64,000 nt of DNA from Streptomyces mangrovisoli. Its GTDB lineage: Bacteria; Actinomycetota; Actinomycetes; Streptomycetales; Streptomycetaceae. Below the pieces are notes generated by a model. That model worked only from the letters and a program-made list of their open reading frames with translations. It was not told where the DNA came from and ran no database searches. The position numbers and the translations under genes were made by a program. Positions 17,454 to 30,939 of this stretch are shown piece after piece. The stretch spans positions 1 through 64,000 of the forward strand of contig NZ_LAVA02000030.1 in the NCBI RefSeq assembly GCF_000974985.2, given 5' to 3'. Each line of letters opens with the position of its first letter. Within the stretch, counting starts at the first letter, position 1.

Positions 17454-17485
17454 GTGGGGCAGACCGGGATTCCGGCCTGCCCCAC
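17454..17485 (-). terminator. Stem-loop after the pullulanase gene
   Basis: 14-base arms 17454-17467 and 17472-17485 with a 4-base loop. In minus-strand RNA the only imperfection is one G-U pair; in plus-strand RNA it is an A-C mismatch, so the structure suits the minus strand. It separates the pullulanase gene from the downstream PP2C gene. Confidence 0.82.
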
Positions 17486-17501
17486 CACGGTAATGCCCTT
17501 G

Positions 17502-22904
<5,403 letters not shown>

Positions 22905-23126
22905 GGGCGTGAACTCCTAGCGATTACGGCTCTCTTGGGTCCGACCCACGCGCCGCGGCACGGCTTCTCTGCCGGGCGCCCGCGTGACCGTATCGCTAAC
23001 GAAAGGTTTACAGCAAGACTCTTGAAACCCATAGCAAGAACTTTCACCGACTCTCTTGACGGTCCCTCACAACTGGCCCACTCTCACTGGTCGTTGAAAC
23101 CCGTCACTCTGCTTACGGAGCCGCAC
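22905..23126. promoter_or_regulatory. Divergent promoter region with MalR-like operators
   Basis: 222 bases between the pullulanase and amylase starts. It contains CAGCAAGACTCTTGAAACC at 23011-23029 and TAGCAAGAACTTTCACC at 23032-23048, which share the CAGCAAG/TTTCA elements found upstream of the other amylase and of malE. TTGACG at 23056 with a weak -10 near 23079 could serve the rightward amylase. Control by MalR (Reg1) of amylase genes is established in Streptomyces; the specific sites here are inferred. Confidence 0.6.
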
Positions 23127-25214
23127 ATGACCAGACACCGACCCCCAGGTGTCATGAAACGGACGGCCTGCGCAGCCGCCGCCGGCGCCCTGGCGCTGGC
23201 CGGCGTGATCGCCCTGCCGGCCGCCTCGGCGCACGCGGACACGACCACCAAGGGCGATGTGATCGCCAATCTGTGGGAGTGGAACTGGAACTCGATCGCC
23301 AACGAGTGCACCGACGTCCTGGGCCCCGCGGGCTACGGCGCGGTGCAGGTGGCGCCGCCCTCGGAGTCCCTCAAGCAGTCCTCGTACTACTGGTGGGACG
23401 TCTACCAGCCCTACTCCTACGACCTCGACAGCCGGTTCGGCACCAAGGCCCAGTTCACCGCCATGATCAGCGCCTGCCACACGGCCGGCGTCAAGGTCTA
23501 CACGGACGCGGTCATCAACCACACCGCCGCGCAGACCGGCACGGGCTACAACGGCACCACGATCACCAACAAGTACGACACCGCCGACTGGGACCGCTCG
23601 GACTACCACGACTCGTCCGACTGCCCCACCTCGGACCTGACCATCCAGGACTACTCCAACCTCACGCAGGTCCAGAACTGCGAACTGCTGGGCCTGCCCG
23701 ACCTGAAGACCTCCACCGACCATGTGCGCACCGGTCTCGCCGGCTTCCTCAACGCGCAACTCGCGCTGGGCGTGGACGGGTTCCGCGTGGACTCGGCCAA
23801 GCACATCCCCGAGGCCGACATGGCGGCCATCGAGTCGAAGCTGACCGACACCACCTCCGGCACCGACCCCTACGTCTTCCAGGAGGTCTACCCGGGCTCC
23901 ACCCCGCAGGCGAGCGACTACTACGCCTCCGGTGACGTCCTGGACTTCACCTACGCGAGCAAGCTGAAGTCGGCCTTCCAGGGCAACGTCTCCGACCTGT
24001 CCTCGATCGAGTCCAGCGGCATCCTGCCCGCGGCGAACTCGGTGTCCTTCGTGACCAACCACGACACCGAGCGCAACGGCCTGCACATGTCCTACAAGGA
24101 CGGCGACACCTACAAGCTGGCCAACCTCTTCGAGCTGGCCTACAAGTGGTCCACGCCGACGGTGTACGCCAGCTGGGAGTGGACCCAGAGCGACCAGGCG
24201 CCGCCGAACTCCTCCGGGTTCGTCAGCGACACGGACTGCTCCAGCGGCTCGTGGTACTGCCTGGACCGGGACACCGGCGTCGTCGGGATGGTCGCCTGGC
24301 ACAACGCGGTCGACACGTACGCCGTCTCCGACTGGCAGACGAAGTCCTCGAACGTGATCGGCTTCGGCCGCAGCGGCAAGGGCTTCTTCGCGCTCAACAA
24401 CGGCTCCTCGGCGGCGACGTACACCTTCACCACCGGGATGTCCGACGGCACGTACACCAACGTGGTGGACGGCGGCGCGAGCACGGTCACCGTCTCCGGC
24501 GGCAGCGCGTCGATCACGATTCCCGCGAAGAGCGCGGTGGCCTTCTACAACGCCTCCTACACCTGCACGGTGGGCTGCGACGACACGGGCTCGGGCGGCG
24601 GCTCCGGCGGCGGTTCGACCTCGACCGTGGCCGCGGACTTCGACGAGTACGCCGCCACCACGACCGGCACGAACGTGTACGTGGTCGGCTCCATCGACGC
24701 GCTGGGCGCCTGGGACACCTCGAAGGCCGTCAAGCTGTCCTCCTCCGGCTACCCGGTCTGGTCCGGGGAGGTGAGCGTGCCGACCAACACGTCCTTCACC
24801 TACAAGTACATCAAGAAGGACAGCTCCGGGAACGTCACCTGGGAGTCCAACGCCAACCGGTCGGCGACGGTGACCACGTCGGCCATCACGCTGAACAACT
24901 CCTGGAACGTGGCGGACGCGAGCGCGACCGACGTGACGTTCCACGAGTACGCGACCACCGACCTGGGCACCAACGTCTATGTCGTGGGCTCCGACGCGTC
25001 GCTCGGCTCGTGGAACACGAGCGACGCGATCCCGCTCTCGTCGGCGTCGTACCCGACCTGGAGCAAGCTGGTCATCGTCCCCAAGAACACGACCTTCACC
25101 TACAAGTACATCAAGAAGGACGCCTCCGGGAACGTGACCTGGGAGTCCGGGACGAACCGCTCGTACACGACGGGCAGTTCGTCCGGGTACACCGCGAGCG
25201 ACACCTGGAAGTAG
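23127..25214 (+). CDS. Secreted alpha-amylase with two CBM20 starch-binding modules
   Basis: 695 residues from the ATG at 23127 (GGAG 6 bases upstream); an ATG at 23154 is possible. The signal peptide ends near PAASAHA (residue 37). The GH13 catalytic domain (about 40-400) carries Asp222 (GFRVDSAKHI), Glu253 (YVFQEVYPG) and Asp313 ([10 protein letters not shown]). A C domain follows (to about 480), then a short Gly/Ser linker and two CBM20-like modules at about 500-597 and 602-695. Each module has NVYVVGS, a Trp starch-contact site and TFTYKYIKKD. Two tandem copies are unusual and should raise avidity for granular starch. Convergent with the second amylase with only 7 bases between stop codons. 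Confidence 0.95.
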   Translation: MTRHRPPGVMKRTACAAAAGALALAGVIALPAASAHADTTTKGDVIANLWEWNWNSIANECTDVLGPAGYGAVQVAPPSESLKQSSYYWWDVYQPYSYDLDSRFGTKAQFTAMISACHTAGVKVYTDAVINHTAAQTGTGYNGTTITNKYDTADWDRSDYHDSSDCPTSDLTIQDYSNLTQVQNCELLGLPDLKTSTDHVRTGLAGFLNAQLALGVDGFRVDSAKHIPEADMAAIESKLTDTTSGTDPYVFQEVYPGSTPQASDYYASGDVLDFTYASKLKSAFQGNVSDLSSIESSGILPAANSVSFVTNHDTERNGLHMSYKDGDTYKLANLFELAYKWSTPTVYASWEWTQSDQAPPNSSGFVSDTDCSSGSWYCLDRDTGVVGMVAWHNAVDTYAVSDWQTKSSNVIGFGRSGKGFFALNNGSSAATYTFTTGMSDGTYTNVVDGGASTVTVSGGSASITIPAKSAVAFYNASYTCTVGCDDTGSGGGSGGGSTSTVAADFDEYAATTTGTNVYVVGSIDALGAWDTSKAVKLSSSGYPVWSGEVSVPTNTSFTYKYIKKDSSGNVTWESNANRSATVTTSAITLNNSWNVADASATDVTFHEYATTDLGTNVYVVGSDASLGSWNTSDAIPLSSASYPTWSKLVIVPKNTTFTYKYIKKDASGNVTWESGTNRSYTTGSSSGYTASDTWK

Positions 25215-25221
25215 CGCCGGC

Positions 25222-26604
25222 TCAGCAGCTCGACTTGCCGGCATAGATCGCGAGCGCCGTGTTGGCGCCCAAGGTGGCGGTGAACTGCCCACTGGAGTTC
25301 ACCGTCACCGTCGTGTTGTTCTGCACGTTGCAGTAGGTCCCCGCCGCCAGCGAGGTCTGGTAGGTGCGGGTCAGCGTCGAGGTCTCGTGGTTGATGGCCA
25401 CATAGCCCTTGCTGCCCCGGCCGAACGCGATCGCGTCGTTGCCGTCGTCCCACCAGTCCGTCAGGGCCTGGCCCCGGGTCGCGTTGCGGAAGGCGACCAT
25501 GCGGATGATCTCCGGCCAGGCGTGCTGGCACTTCCAGCCGTCCTGCCAGCAGGCGTTGACCGTACCGCCGTTGGGCGGTCCCGCGTCCACGTCCGACCAC
25601 TCGTAGCCGGAGTTGATGTCCGGGGCGCCGTAGGGGTAGGCCAGCATGAAGACGTTGGCCAGCGTGTAGTTCGCGCCGTCCTTGTAGTTGAGGGTCGAGC
25701 CGTTGCGCTCGGTGTCGTGGTTGTCGACGAAGACCCCGGCCACCGAGCTGCTCATGTAGCCCCAGCCCTCGCCGTAGTTCTTCAGGTAGGCGAGGTTCTC
25801 GCTGTTGAAGACCCGCTTGAGGTCGTAGGCGTAGCGGAACTCCTGGACGTCGCCGTTGCCCGTGTACTCGGTGGGCTGGACGGCCTCGCCCGAGCCGTAG
25901 ATGACCTCCTGCTTCCAGTACACCGACGGGTTGGTCAGCCGGCTCTTGATGTTCGCGAGGTCCTCGGCCGGGATGTGCTTGGCGGCGTCGATGCGGAAGC
26001 CGTCCACACCCAGCGAGAGCAGGTCGTTCATGTAACCGGCGATGGTCTTGCGGACGTACTCCTCGCCGGTGTCCAGGTCGGCCAGGCCCACGAGTTCGCA
26101 GTGCTGGACGTTCCAGCGGTCGGTGTAGTCGGTGACCTGGGAGGTGCAGTCGTCGAAGTCCGCCGAGGAGTACAGGCCCGGGTAGTTGTACTTCGTGTAC
26201 GACGAGCCGCCGGTGCCGGTGCCGCTGCCCGCCGACATGTGGTTGATCACCGTGTCGGTGACGACCTTGACGCCCGCCGCGTGGCAGGTGTTCACCATGT
26301 TCTGGAAGGCGGTCCGGTCGCCGAGCCGGCCCGCGATCTTGTAGCTCACCGGCTGGTACGAGGTCCACCACTGCGAGCCCTGTATGTGCTCGGCGGGCGG
26401 GGAGACCTGGACGTATCCGTAGCCCGCGGGGCCGATGGTGTTGGTGCACTCGCGGGCGACGGAGGCGTAACTCCACTCGAAGAGAACGGCGGTGACGTCC
26501 TTGGTGCCGGGCGGAGAGGCCGCCGCGACCGTCGGGTTCATGACAATGGAGGCTGCCGAGGCCGCGGTGAGGGCGAGCGCGACGGAGAGGGTTCTGCGTG
26601 CCAT
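25222..26604 (-). CDS. Secreted alpha-amylase, single-domain form
   Basis: 460 residues from the ATG at 26604 with GAAGGAA upstream. The signal peptide ends near PTVAAA (residue 29). The GH13 domain carries Asp206 ([10 protein letters not shown]), Glu233 (YWKQEVIYG) and Asp297 ([11 protein letters not shown]), then a C domain ending in a Cys. Four or more cysteine pairs fit a secreted enzyme. It lacks any starch-binding module, unlike its convergent paralogue at 23127; the two share architecture through the C domain (NxIANECTDVLGPAGYGxVQV-type start), so they look like old paralogues. An 11-bp direct repeat about 30 bases upstream resembles a MalR operator. Confidence 0.95.
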   Translation of the reverse strand: MARRTLSVALALTAASAASIVMNPTVAAASPPGTKDVTAVLFEWSYASVARECTNTIGPAGYGYVQVSPPAEHIQGSQWWTSYQPVSYKIAGRLGDRTAFQNMVNTCHAAGVKVVTDTVINHMSAGSGTGTGGSSYTKYNYPGLYSSADFDDCTSQVTDYTDRWNVQHCELVGLADLDTGEEYVRKTIAGYMNDLLSLGVDGFRIDAAKHIPAEDLANIKSRLTNPSVYWKQEVIYGSGEAVQPTEYTGNGDVQEFRYAYDLKRVFNSENLAYLKNYGEGWGYMSSSVAGVFVDNHDTERNGSTLNYKDGANYTLANVFMLAYPYGAPDINSGYEWSDVDAGPPNGGTVNACWQDGWKCQHAWPEIIRMVAFRNATRGQALTDWWDDGNDAIAFGRGSKGYVAINHETSTLTRTYQTSLAAGTYCNVQNNTTVTVNSSGQFTATLGANTALAIYAGKSSC

Positions 26605-26632
26605 GTGGGGGTTCCTTCGTCGTTGAAGGTTC

Positions 26633-26653
26633 TTGCTGAAACGTTGCTGAAAC
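26633..26653 (-). promoter_or_regulatory. MalR-like operator upstream of the second amylase
   Basis: TTGCTGAAAC occurs twice with an 11-base period (26633 and 26644), about one helical turn apart and 29-49 bases upstream of the amylase ATG at 26604. On the minus strand it reads as repeated GTTTCAGCAA, sharing CAGCAA with the 23011 element. Confidence 0.6.
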
Positions 26654-26676
26654 CTTTCGGTTGCCGAGATGTTAAA

Positions 26677-26704
26677 GGCCCGCCGCCCAAAAGGGCAGCG
26701 GGCC
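26677..26704 (-). terminator. Stem-loop upstream of the amylase operator
   Basis: 12-base arms 26677-26688 and 26693-26704 with one mismatch and an AAAA loop. It could stop read-through from aglA into the amylase gene. Confidence 0.6.
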
Positions 26705-26734
26705 GTTGAAAGTTGATGAAAGAAGTTACCGAGC

Positions 26735-26786
26735 GGTGATCCCGGGGTGGCCCGCGACGGTCACGCGGTCGAACCCCGGGATCACC
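26735..26786 (-). terminator. Long inverted repeat between aglA and the amylase gene
   Basis: Perfect 13-base arms: GGTGATCCCGGGG at 26735-26747 and its reverse complement at 26774-26786, with a 26-base spacer. Probable second termination structure in the 456-base gap 26605-27060. Confidence 0.6.
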
Positions 26787-26821
26787 GGCCCGTCGGCCCG
26801 GTCCCGCTCAAGTCCACCAGG

Positions 26822-27080
26822 TCAGGCGGTGGTCGGCGGGATCGGGCGGTGTGCTTCCCCGGGTCAGGCGAGGGAGCACGGGATGTGCGGCGCTCCACCG
26901 GGGAGGTGGTGGAGCACCTGGTCGGCGGTGCTCCACCGGGTCGGATGGTGGAGCACCGGATCAGGAGGCGGTCACCGGCATCAAGCGGTGTCCGCCGGGA
27001 TCGGGCGGTGTCCGCCCACATCAGGCGGTGTCCGCCCGGATCGGGCGAGGGTCGCCGGCCTCAGGCCGTGGTCCACCACA
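26822..27080. repeat. About 13 tandem 20-bp units running into the aglA stop codon
   Basis: From 26921 to 27080 the units keep an exact 20-base register; the consensus is near TCGGGCGGTGTCCGCCGGGA. Many units contain GGCGGtgtCCGCC, a small hairpin. The first part (26822-26920) is more diverged, with units of 17-22 bases. The last unit (27061-27080) is the 3' end of aglA, coding the final six residues and the stop. The array fills most of the non-coding gap. Confidence 0.85.
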
Positions 27081-28743
27081 CCGTCGTGTCGGCCGGCACC
27101 TTCGCCTCGCCGTCCGCCTCGGTCACCTCGCCGCTGGAGAGCAGCACCCGGCCGTGCGACGGGACGGTGACCGCCTCGCCGGTGGTGTTGGCGACGCAGA
27201 CGAACTGCCCGCGGCGGAAGGCCAGTACGCCCTCGGGCGCGCGCAGCCACTCCACCGACTCGCCGGCGCCGAGATCGGCGTGGGCGCGACGGGCGGCGAG
27301 GGCGGCGCGGTACAGCTCCAGCGTCGAACCGGCCACGCCGGTCTGCGCCTCCACGCTCGCCTCGCCCCAGCTGTCCGGCTGCGGCAGCCAGCTGCCGCCG
27401 CTGCCGAAGCCGTACGACGAACCCTCCCGGGTCCACGGGATCGGCACCCGGCAGCCGTCGCGGAAGCCGTCCTGGCCCGCGCCGCGGAAGTACGCCGGGT
27501 CCTGGCGCACCTCGTCGGGCAGGTCGACGACGTCCGGCAGGCCGAGCTCCTCGCCCTGGTAGACGTAGGCGGAACCGGGCAGCGCGAGCATCAGCAGGGT
27601 GGCCGCGCGGGCCCGGGTGATGCCCAGTTCGACGTCGCCCGCGGTGCGGATCTGGGTGCCGAGGCCGGGCGGGTTGGCGAACCGGGTGGCGTGCCGGGTG
27701 ACGTCGTGGTTGGACAGCACCCAGGTGGCCGGAGCGCCGACCGGACGCATCGACTCCAGCGTGCGGTCGATGACCTTGCGCAGCTCCTCGGCGTCCCACT
27801 CGGTGCCCAGGTACTGGAAGTTGAACGCCTGGTGCAGCTCGTCGGGGCGGACGTACAGGGCGGTGCGCTCGACGGTCGGCGTCCACGCCTCCGCGACGAA
27901 GATGCGCTCACCGGAGTACTCGTCGAGGATCAGCCGCCACTGGCGGTAGATGTCGTGCACGCCGTCCTGGTCGAAGAACGGCATGACATCGTTGCCCAGC
28001 AGCTTGAGCTGATCGTGGCCGCCGAGGTCCGGCAGACCCTGCGCCTTGACCAGGCCGTGGGCCACGTCGATGCGGAAGCCGTCGACGCCCATGTCCAGCC
28101 AGAAGCGCAGGATGGAGCGGAACTCGTCGCCGACCGCCGGGTGTTCCCAGTTGAAGTCGGGCTGCTCGGGCGCGAAGAGGTGCAGGTACCACTCGCCGGG
28201 CGTGCCGTCCGGCTCGGTGACCCGGGTCCAGGCCGGACCGCCGAAGATGGACTCCCAGTCGTTGGGCGGGAGTTCGCCGTCGGCGCCCTTGCCGGGGCGG
28301 AAGTGGTAGCGGTCGCGCAGCGAGGAGCCGGGGCCCTCGGCGAGCGCGCGCTTGAACCACTCGTGCTGGTCGGAGGAGTGGTTGGGGACCAGGTCGACGA
28401 TGATCCTGAGGCCCAGGCCGTGGGCGTCGCGGATCAGCGCGTCGGCGTCCAGCAGGTTGCCGAACATCGGGTCCACGGCGCGGTAGTCGGCGACGTCGTA
28501 GCCGGCGTCGGCCTGCGGGGAGGCGTAGAAGGGGCTGAGCCACACGGCGTCCACGCCCAGGTCCCGCAGATAGGGGAGTCTGGAGCGCACGCCTTCCAGG
28601 TCGCCCATGCCGTCGCCGTTGCTGTCGGCGAAGCTGCGCGGATAGACCTGGTAGATGACCGCGTCCCGCCACCAGTCGCGGGCTCGCGCGACGGTGGCTG
28701 TGGCGGTGGTCGGGGCCGGTGCGGCGGATTGCTGCTGGCTCAT
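27061..28743 (-). CDS. aglA: Alpha-glucosidase, GH13 family
   Basis: 560 residues from the ATG at 28743 (AAGGA 6 bases upstream). There is no signal peptide, so the enzyme is cytosolic. It begins WWRDAVIYQVYPRSFADSNGDGMGDL, the hallmark of oligo-1,6-/alpha-1,4-glucosidases, with catalytic Asp226 (DGFRIDVAHG), Glu285 (IFVAEAWTP) and Asp347 (VLSNHDVTRH). It would hydrolyse imported maltose and maltodextrins to glucose. The position next to malEFG and the Streptomyces naming support aglA. It follows malG by 159 bases with a strong stem-loop between, so expression is probably separated from or reduced relative to the transporter. The last codons sit in a tandem repeat. Confidence 0.93.
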   Translation of the reverse strand: MSQQQSAAPAPTTATATVARARDWWRDAVIYQVYPRSFADSNGDGMGDLEGVRSRLPYLRDLGVDAVWLSPFYASPQADAGYDVADYRAVDPMFGNLLDADALIRDAHGLGLRIIVDLVPNHSSDQHEWFKRALAEGPGSSLRDRYHFRPGKGADGELPPNDWESIFGGPAWTRVTEPDGTPGEWYLHLFAPEQPDFNWEHPAVGDEFRSILRFWLDMGVDGFRIDVAHGLVKAQGLPDLGGHDQLKLLGNDVMPFFDQDGVHDIYRQWRLILDEYSGERIFVAEAWTPTVERTALYVRPDELHQAFNFQYLGTEWDAEELRKVIDRTLESMRPVGAPATWVLSNHDVTRHATRFANPPGLGTQIRTAGDVELGITRARAATLLMLALPGSAYVYQGEELGLPDVVDLPDEVRQDPAYFRGAGQDGFRDGCRVPIPWTREGSSYGFGSGGSWLPQPDSWGEASVEAQTGVAGSTLELYRAALAARRAHADLGAGESVEWLRAPEGVLAFRRGQFVCVANTTGEAVTVPSHGRVLLSSGEVTEADGEAKVPADTTVWWTTA

Positions 28744-28817
28744 GGCGTCCTTGGCGTGTGACTCGGTGGGGTCGTTGAGGCGTGTGCGGGGCAGAGCCCC
28801 CGGGGCAGGGTGGTGCG

Positions 28818-28860
28818 AGGCGGCCGCGGTGTGGCGGGGGCGTTGGCACCGCGGCCGCCT
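28818..28860 (-). terminator. Stem-loop between malG and aglA
   Basis: Perfect 14-bp stem, AGGCGGCCGCGGTG at 28818-28831 with 28847-28860, around a 15-base loop. It lies 42 bases past the malG stop and would terminate or attenuate the malEFG transcript before aglA. Confidence 0.8.
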
Positions 28861-28902
28861 ACCCACGCGCATCGGGCGCGCGGGAGCCCAGGGGGGAGGG
28901 GG

Positions 28903-29811
28903 TCAGCCCTTCGTGCCGCCGGCGGTGAGGCCGGTGACGAGGTTCTTCTGCACGAGGTAGAAGAACGCCGACACGGGTATCGCGATCAGCACCGCGGTGG
29001 CGGCCATCAGGTTGCGCTGCGCGTCGTGCTCGCTGACGAAGCTCTGCAGGCCCACGGCGAGCGTGTACTTCTGGTCGTCGAGCATGAACGTGGTGGCGAA
29101 GGCGACCTCGCCGAACGCGGTGATGAAGCTGTAGAACGCGGCGACCGCGAGGCCGGGCTTGGCCAGCGGCAGGATCAGCCGCGCGAAGGTGCCGAAGGGG
29201 CTCAGCCCGTCGACGCGTCCCGCCTCGTCGATCTCGAACGGGATGGTGTCGAAGTAGCCCTTCAGCAGCCAGGCGCAGTACGGCACCGCGGTGGTGCAGT
29301 AGACCAGGATCAGGCCGAGGTAGCTGTCGATCAGCTGGAGGTCGGCCATGATCTGGTACATCGGCACCATGAGCACGGAGACCGGGAACATCTGCGTGAC
29401 CAGCAGGATCCACATGAACTTGCGGTAGCCCGGGAAACGCATCCGGGAGACCGCGTAGCCCGTGGTGGCGGCGACGAAGACGCCGATCACGGTGGTGCCG
29501 AGCGAGACGATGAGCGAGCTCTTCAGCCACTCGAAGAAGTTCGTGTGCTGCAGCACGAACGAGTAGTTGGAGAACGACATCTTGTGCCAGATGCCGGCGG
29601 GGTGCAGATAGTCGTCCTTGTCCGGGCCGAGGGACAGGAAGACCAGCCAGGCGACCGGGAACAGCGCGATCACGCTGCCCGCGATCAGGATGCCGTGGGA
29701 GGCGAGGTTTCCGGCCAGGCTGTTCTCGCCGCGGCGGCGGACCTTGCGGGGGACGGGCGTGGGGCCGTTCTCGCCGACCGGGGCGGAGGGCTCGACAGTG
29801 GTCGTTGTCAT
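28903..29811 (-). CDS. malG: Maltodextrin ABC transporter permease
   Basis: 302 residues from the ATG at 29811 with AGGAG upstream. About six membrane segments begin near residue 38. The ATPase-docking EAA loop EIDEAGRVDGLSPFGTFARLILP is present. MalG pairs with MalF to form the membrane channel for maltose and maltodextrins. It starts 13 bases after the malF stop, so the two are one transcription unit. The cytoplasmic N-terminus has a Pro/Arg-rich stretch before the first membrane segment. Confidence 0.95.
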   Translation of the reverse strand: MTTTTVEPSAPVGENGPTPVPRKVRRRGENSLAGNLASHGILIAGSVIALFPVAWLVFLSLGPDKDDYLHPAGIWHKMSFSNYSFVLQHTNFFEWLKSSLIVSLGTTVIGVFVAATTGYAVSRMRFPGYRKFMWILLVTQMFPVSVLMVPMYQIMADLQLIDSYLGLILVYCTTAVPYCAWLLKGYFDTIPFEIDEAGRVDGLSPFGTFARLILPLAKPGLAVAAFYSFITAFGEVAFATTFMLDDQKYTLAVGLQSFVSEHDAQRNLMAATAVLIAIPVSAFFYLVQKNLVTGLTAGGTKG

Positions 29812-29824
29812 GGGAACTCCTGCC

Positions 29825-30829
29825 TCAGATCGCGAGCTGCTGCTCGTTGCGGTTCAGCCAGCGGCGGTAGAACGAGGTGAAGACGATGAGGATGGCCAGC
29901 AGCAGGATGCCGTAGGCGGCCGACCCGGCGAAGTCTCGTGGCTGCTGTCCGAAGCCGAGGTAGTAGGCCCAGGTCACGAGGATCTGGGCGTCCGGGGCGG
30001 TGTTGCCGAAGAGCAGGAAGATCACGGCGAACTGGTTGAACGTCCAGATGATGCCGAGCAGGACGACGGTGGAGGAGACCGACCTGAGGCCCGGCAGGGT
30101 GACGTAGCGGAACCGCTGCCAGGGGCTCGCACCGTCCATCTCGGCGGCCTCGTACAGCGAGGCGTCGATGGACTGGAGGCCGCCGAGCAGCGAGACCATC
30201 ATGAACGGCACACCGCACCAGGTGTTGACCATGATCGCGGCGAACCGCTGCCAGAAGGTGTCCTCCAGCCAGTCCGGCGCCGGCAGGTGCAGCGCGTGCA
30301 GGGCGCTGTTGATGATGCCGGAGTCGGCGAGCATGAACCGCCAGCCGAAGACGGTGACGAAGGTCGGCACGGCCCAGGGCAGGATCAGGACCAGCCGGTA
30401 GAAGGTGCGGCCGCGCAGCTTCTGGTTGAGCAGCAGCGCGAGACCGAGGCCGATGGTGTAGTGCAGCGCGACGCACAGGGCCGTCCACACGATCGTCCAG
30501 ATGAAGTGCGACCAGAAGCGGTCGTACGACGTCGGGCCGAACAGGATGTCCTTGTAGTTGTCGAGCCCGATGAACTTGTAGGTGGCGTCGATGTGGTTGA
30601 CGCCGATCGTGCGCGCGGTGTTCAGGCTGTTGGCGTCGGTCAGCGTCAGGTAGAGGCCGTACACCAGGGGGTAGAGCACCAGGACGCCGAGCACGATCGC
30701 CACCGGGGCGATCATCGCGTAGGCGTACCAGTACTTCTGGTAGTTGTGCTTCAGGCGCTGACCCAGCCCGGGTCGCGGTCCTCGCTCACCGCGCCGTGTG
30801 CCGGTCGCGCGGTCGATGGCGACTGTCAT
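29825..30829 (-). CDS. malF: Maltodextrin ABC transporter permease
   Basis: 334 residues from the ATG at 30829, with GAAGGTG upstream. Six or so membrane segments start near residue 36 (YAMIAPVAIVLGVLVLYPLV). The EAA motif reads LYEAAEMDGASPWQRFRYVTLP. It is shorter than enterobacterial MalF because the large periplasmic loop is absent, as usual in Gram-positive sugar permeases. An in-frame upstream extension to 30910 runs through the malE-malF stem-loop and is not coding. MalF and MalG carry sugar delivered by the MalE lipoprotein. Confidence 0.95.
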   Translation of the reverse strand: MTVAIDRATGTRRGERGPRPGLGQRLKHNYQKYWYAYAMIAPVAIVLGVLVLYPLVYGLYLTLTDANSLNTARTIGVNHIDATYKFIGLDNYKDILFGPTSYDRFWSHFIWTIVWTALCVALHYTIGLGLALLLNQKLRGRTFYRLVLILPWAVPTFVTVFGWRFMLADSGIINSALHALHLPAPDWLEDTFWQRFAAIMVNTWCGVPFMMVSLLGGLQSIDASLYEAAEMDGASPWQRFRYVTLPGLRSVSSTVVLLGIIWTFNQFAVIFLLFGNTAPDAQILVTWAYYLGFGQQPRDFAGSAAYGILLLAILIVFTSFYRRWLNRNEQQLAI

Positions 30830-30885
30830 GGTTCGACACCTTCTGGAAAATCTGGACGTTGGGGGGACGGGCCGGGTACAGGCCG

Positions 30886-30932
30886 GTGGCCGCCGGGTCC
30901 CACCCTCCACTCAGGGAGGATCCGGCGGCCAC
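30886..30932 (-). terminator. malE-malF intercistronic stem-loop
   Basis: Perfect 11-bp stem, GTGGCCGCCGG at 30886-30896 with 30922-30932, plus a smaller inner CCTCC/GGAGG pairing. It starts 8 bases after the malE stop within the 110-base malE-malF gap. It probably stabilises the malE 3' end or causes partial termination, giving more binding protein than permease. Confidence 0.75.
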
Positions 30933-30939
30933 GCGGGGC

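Noticed and set aside
26822..27060. Possible CRISPR array
   Set aside because: The units are contiguous 20-mers without unique spacers, and no cas gene is present. The same argument excludes 58423-58534 and 33720-33817.
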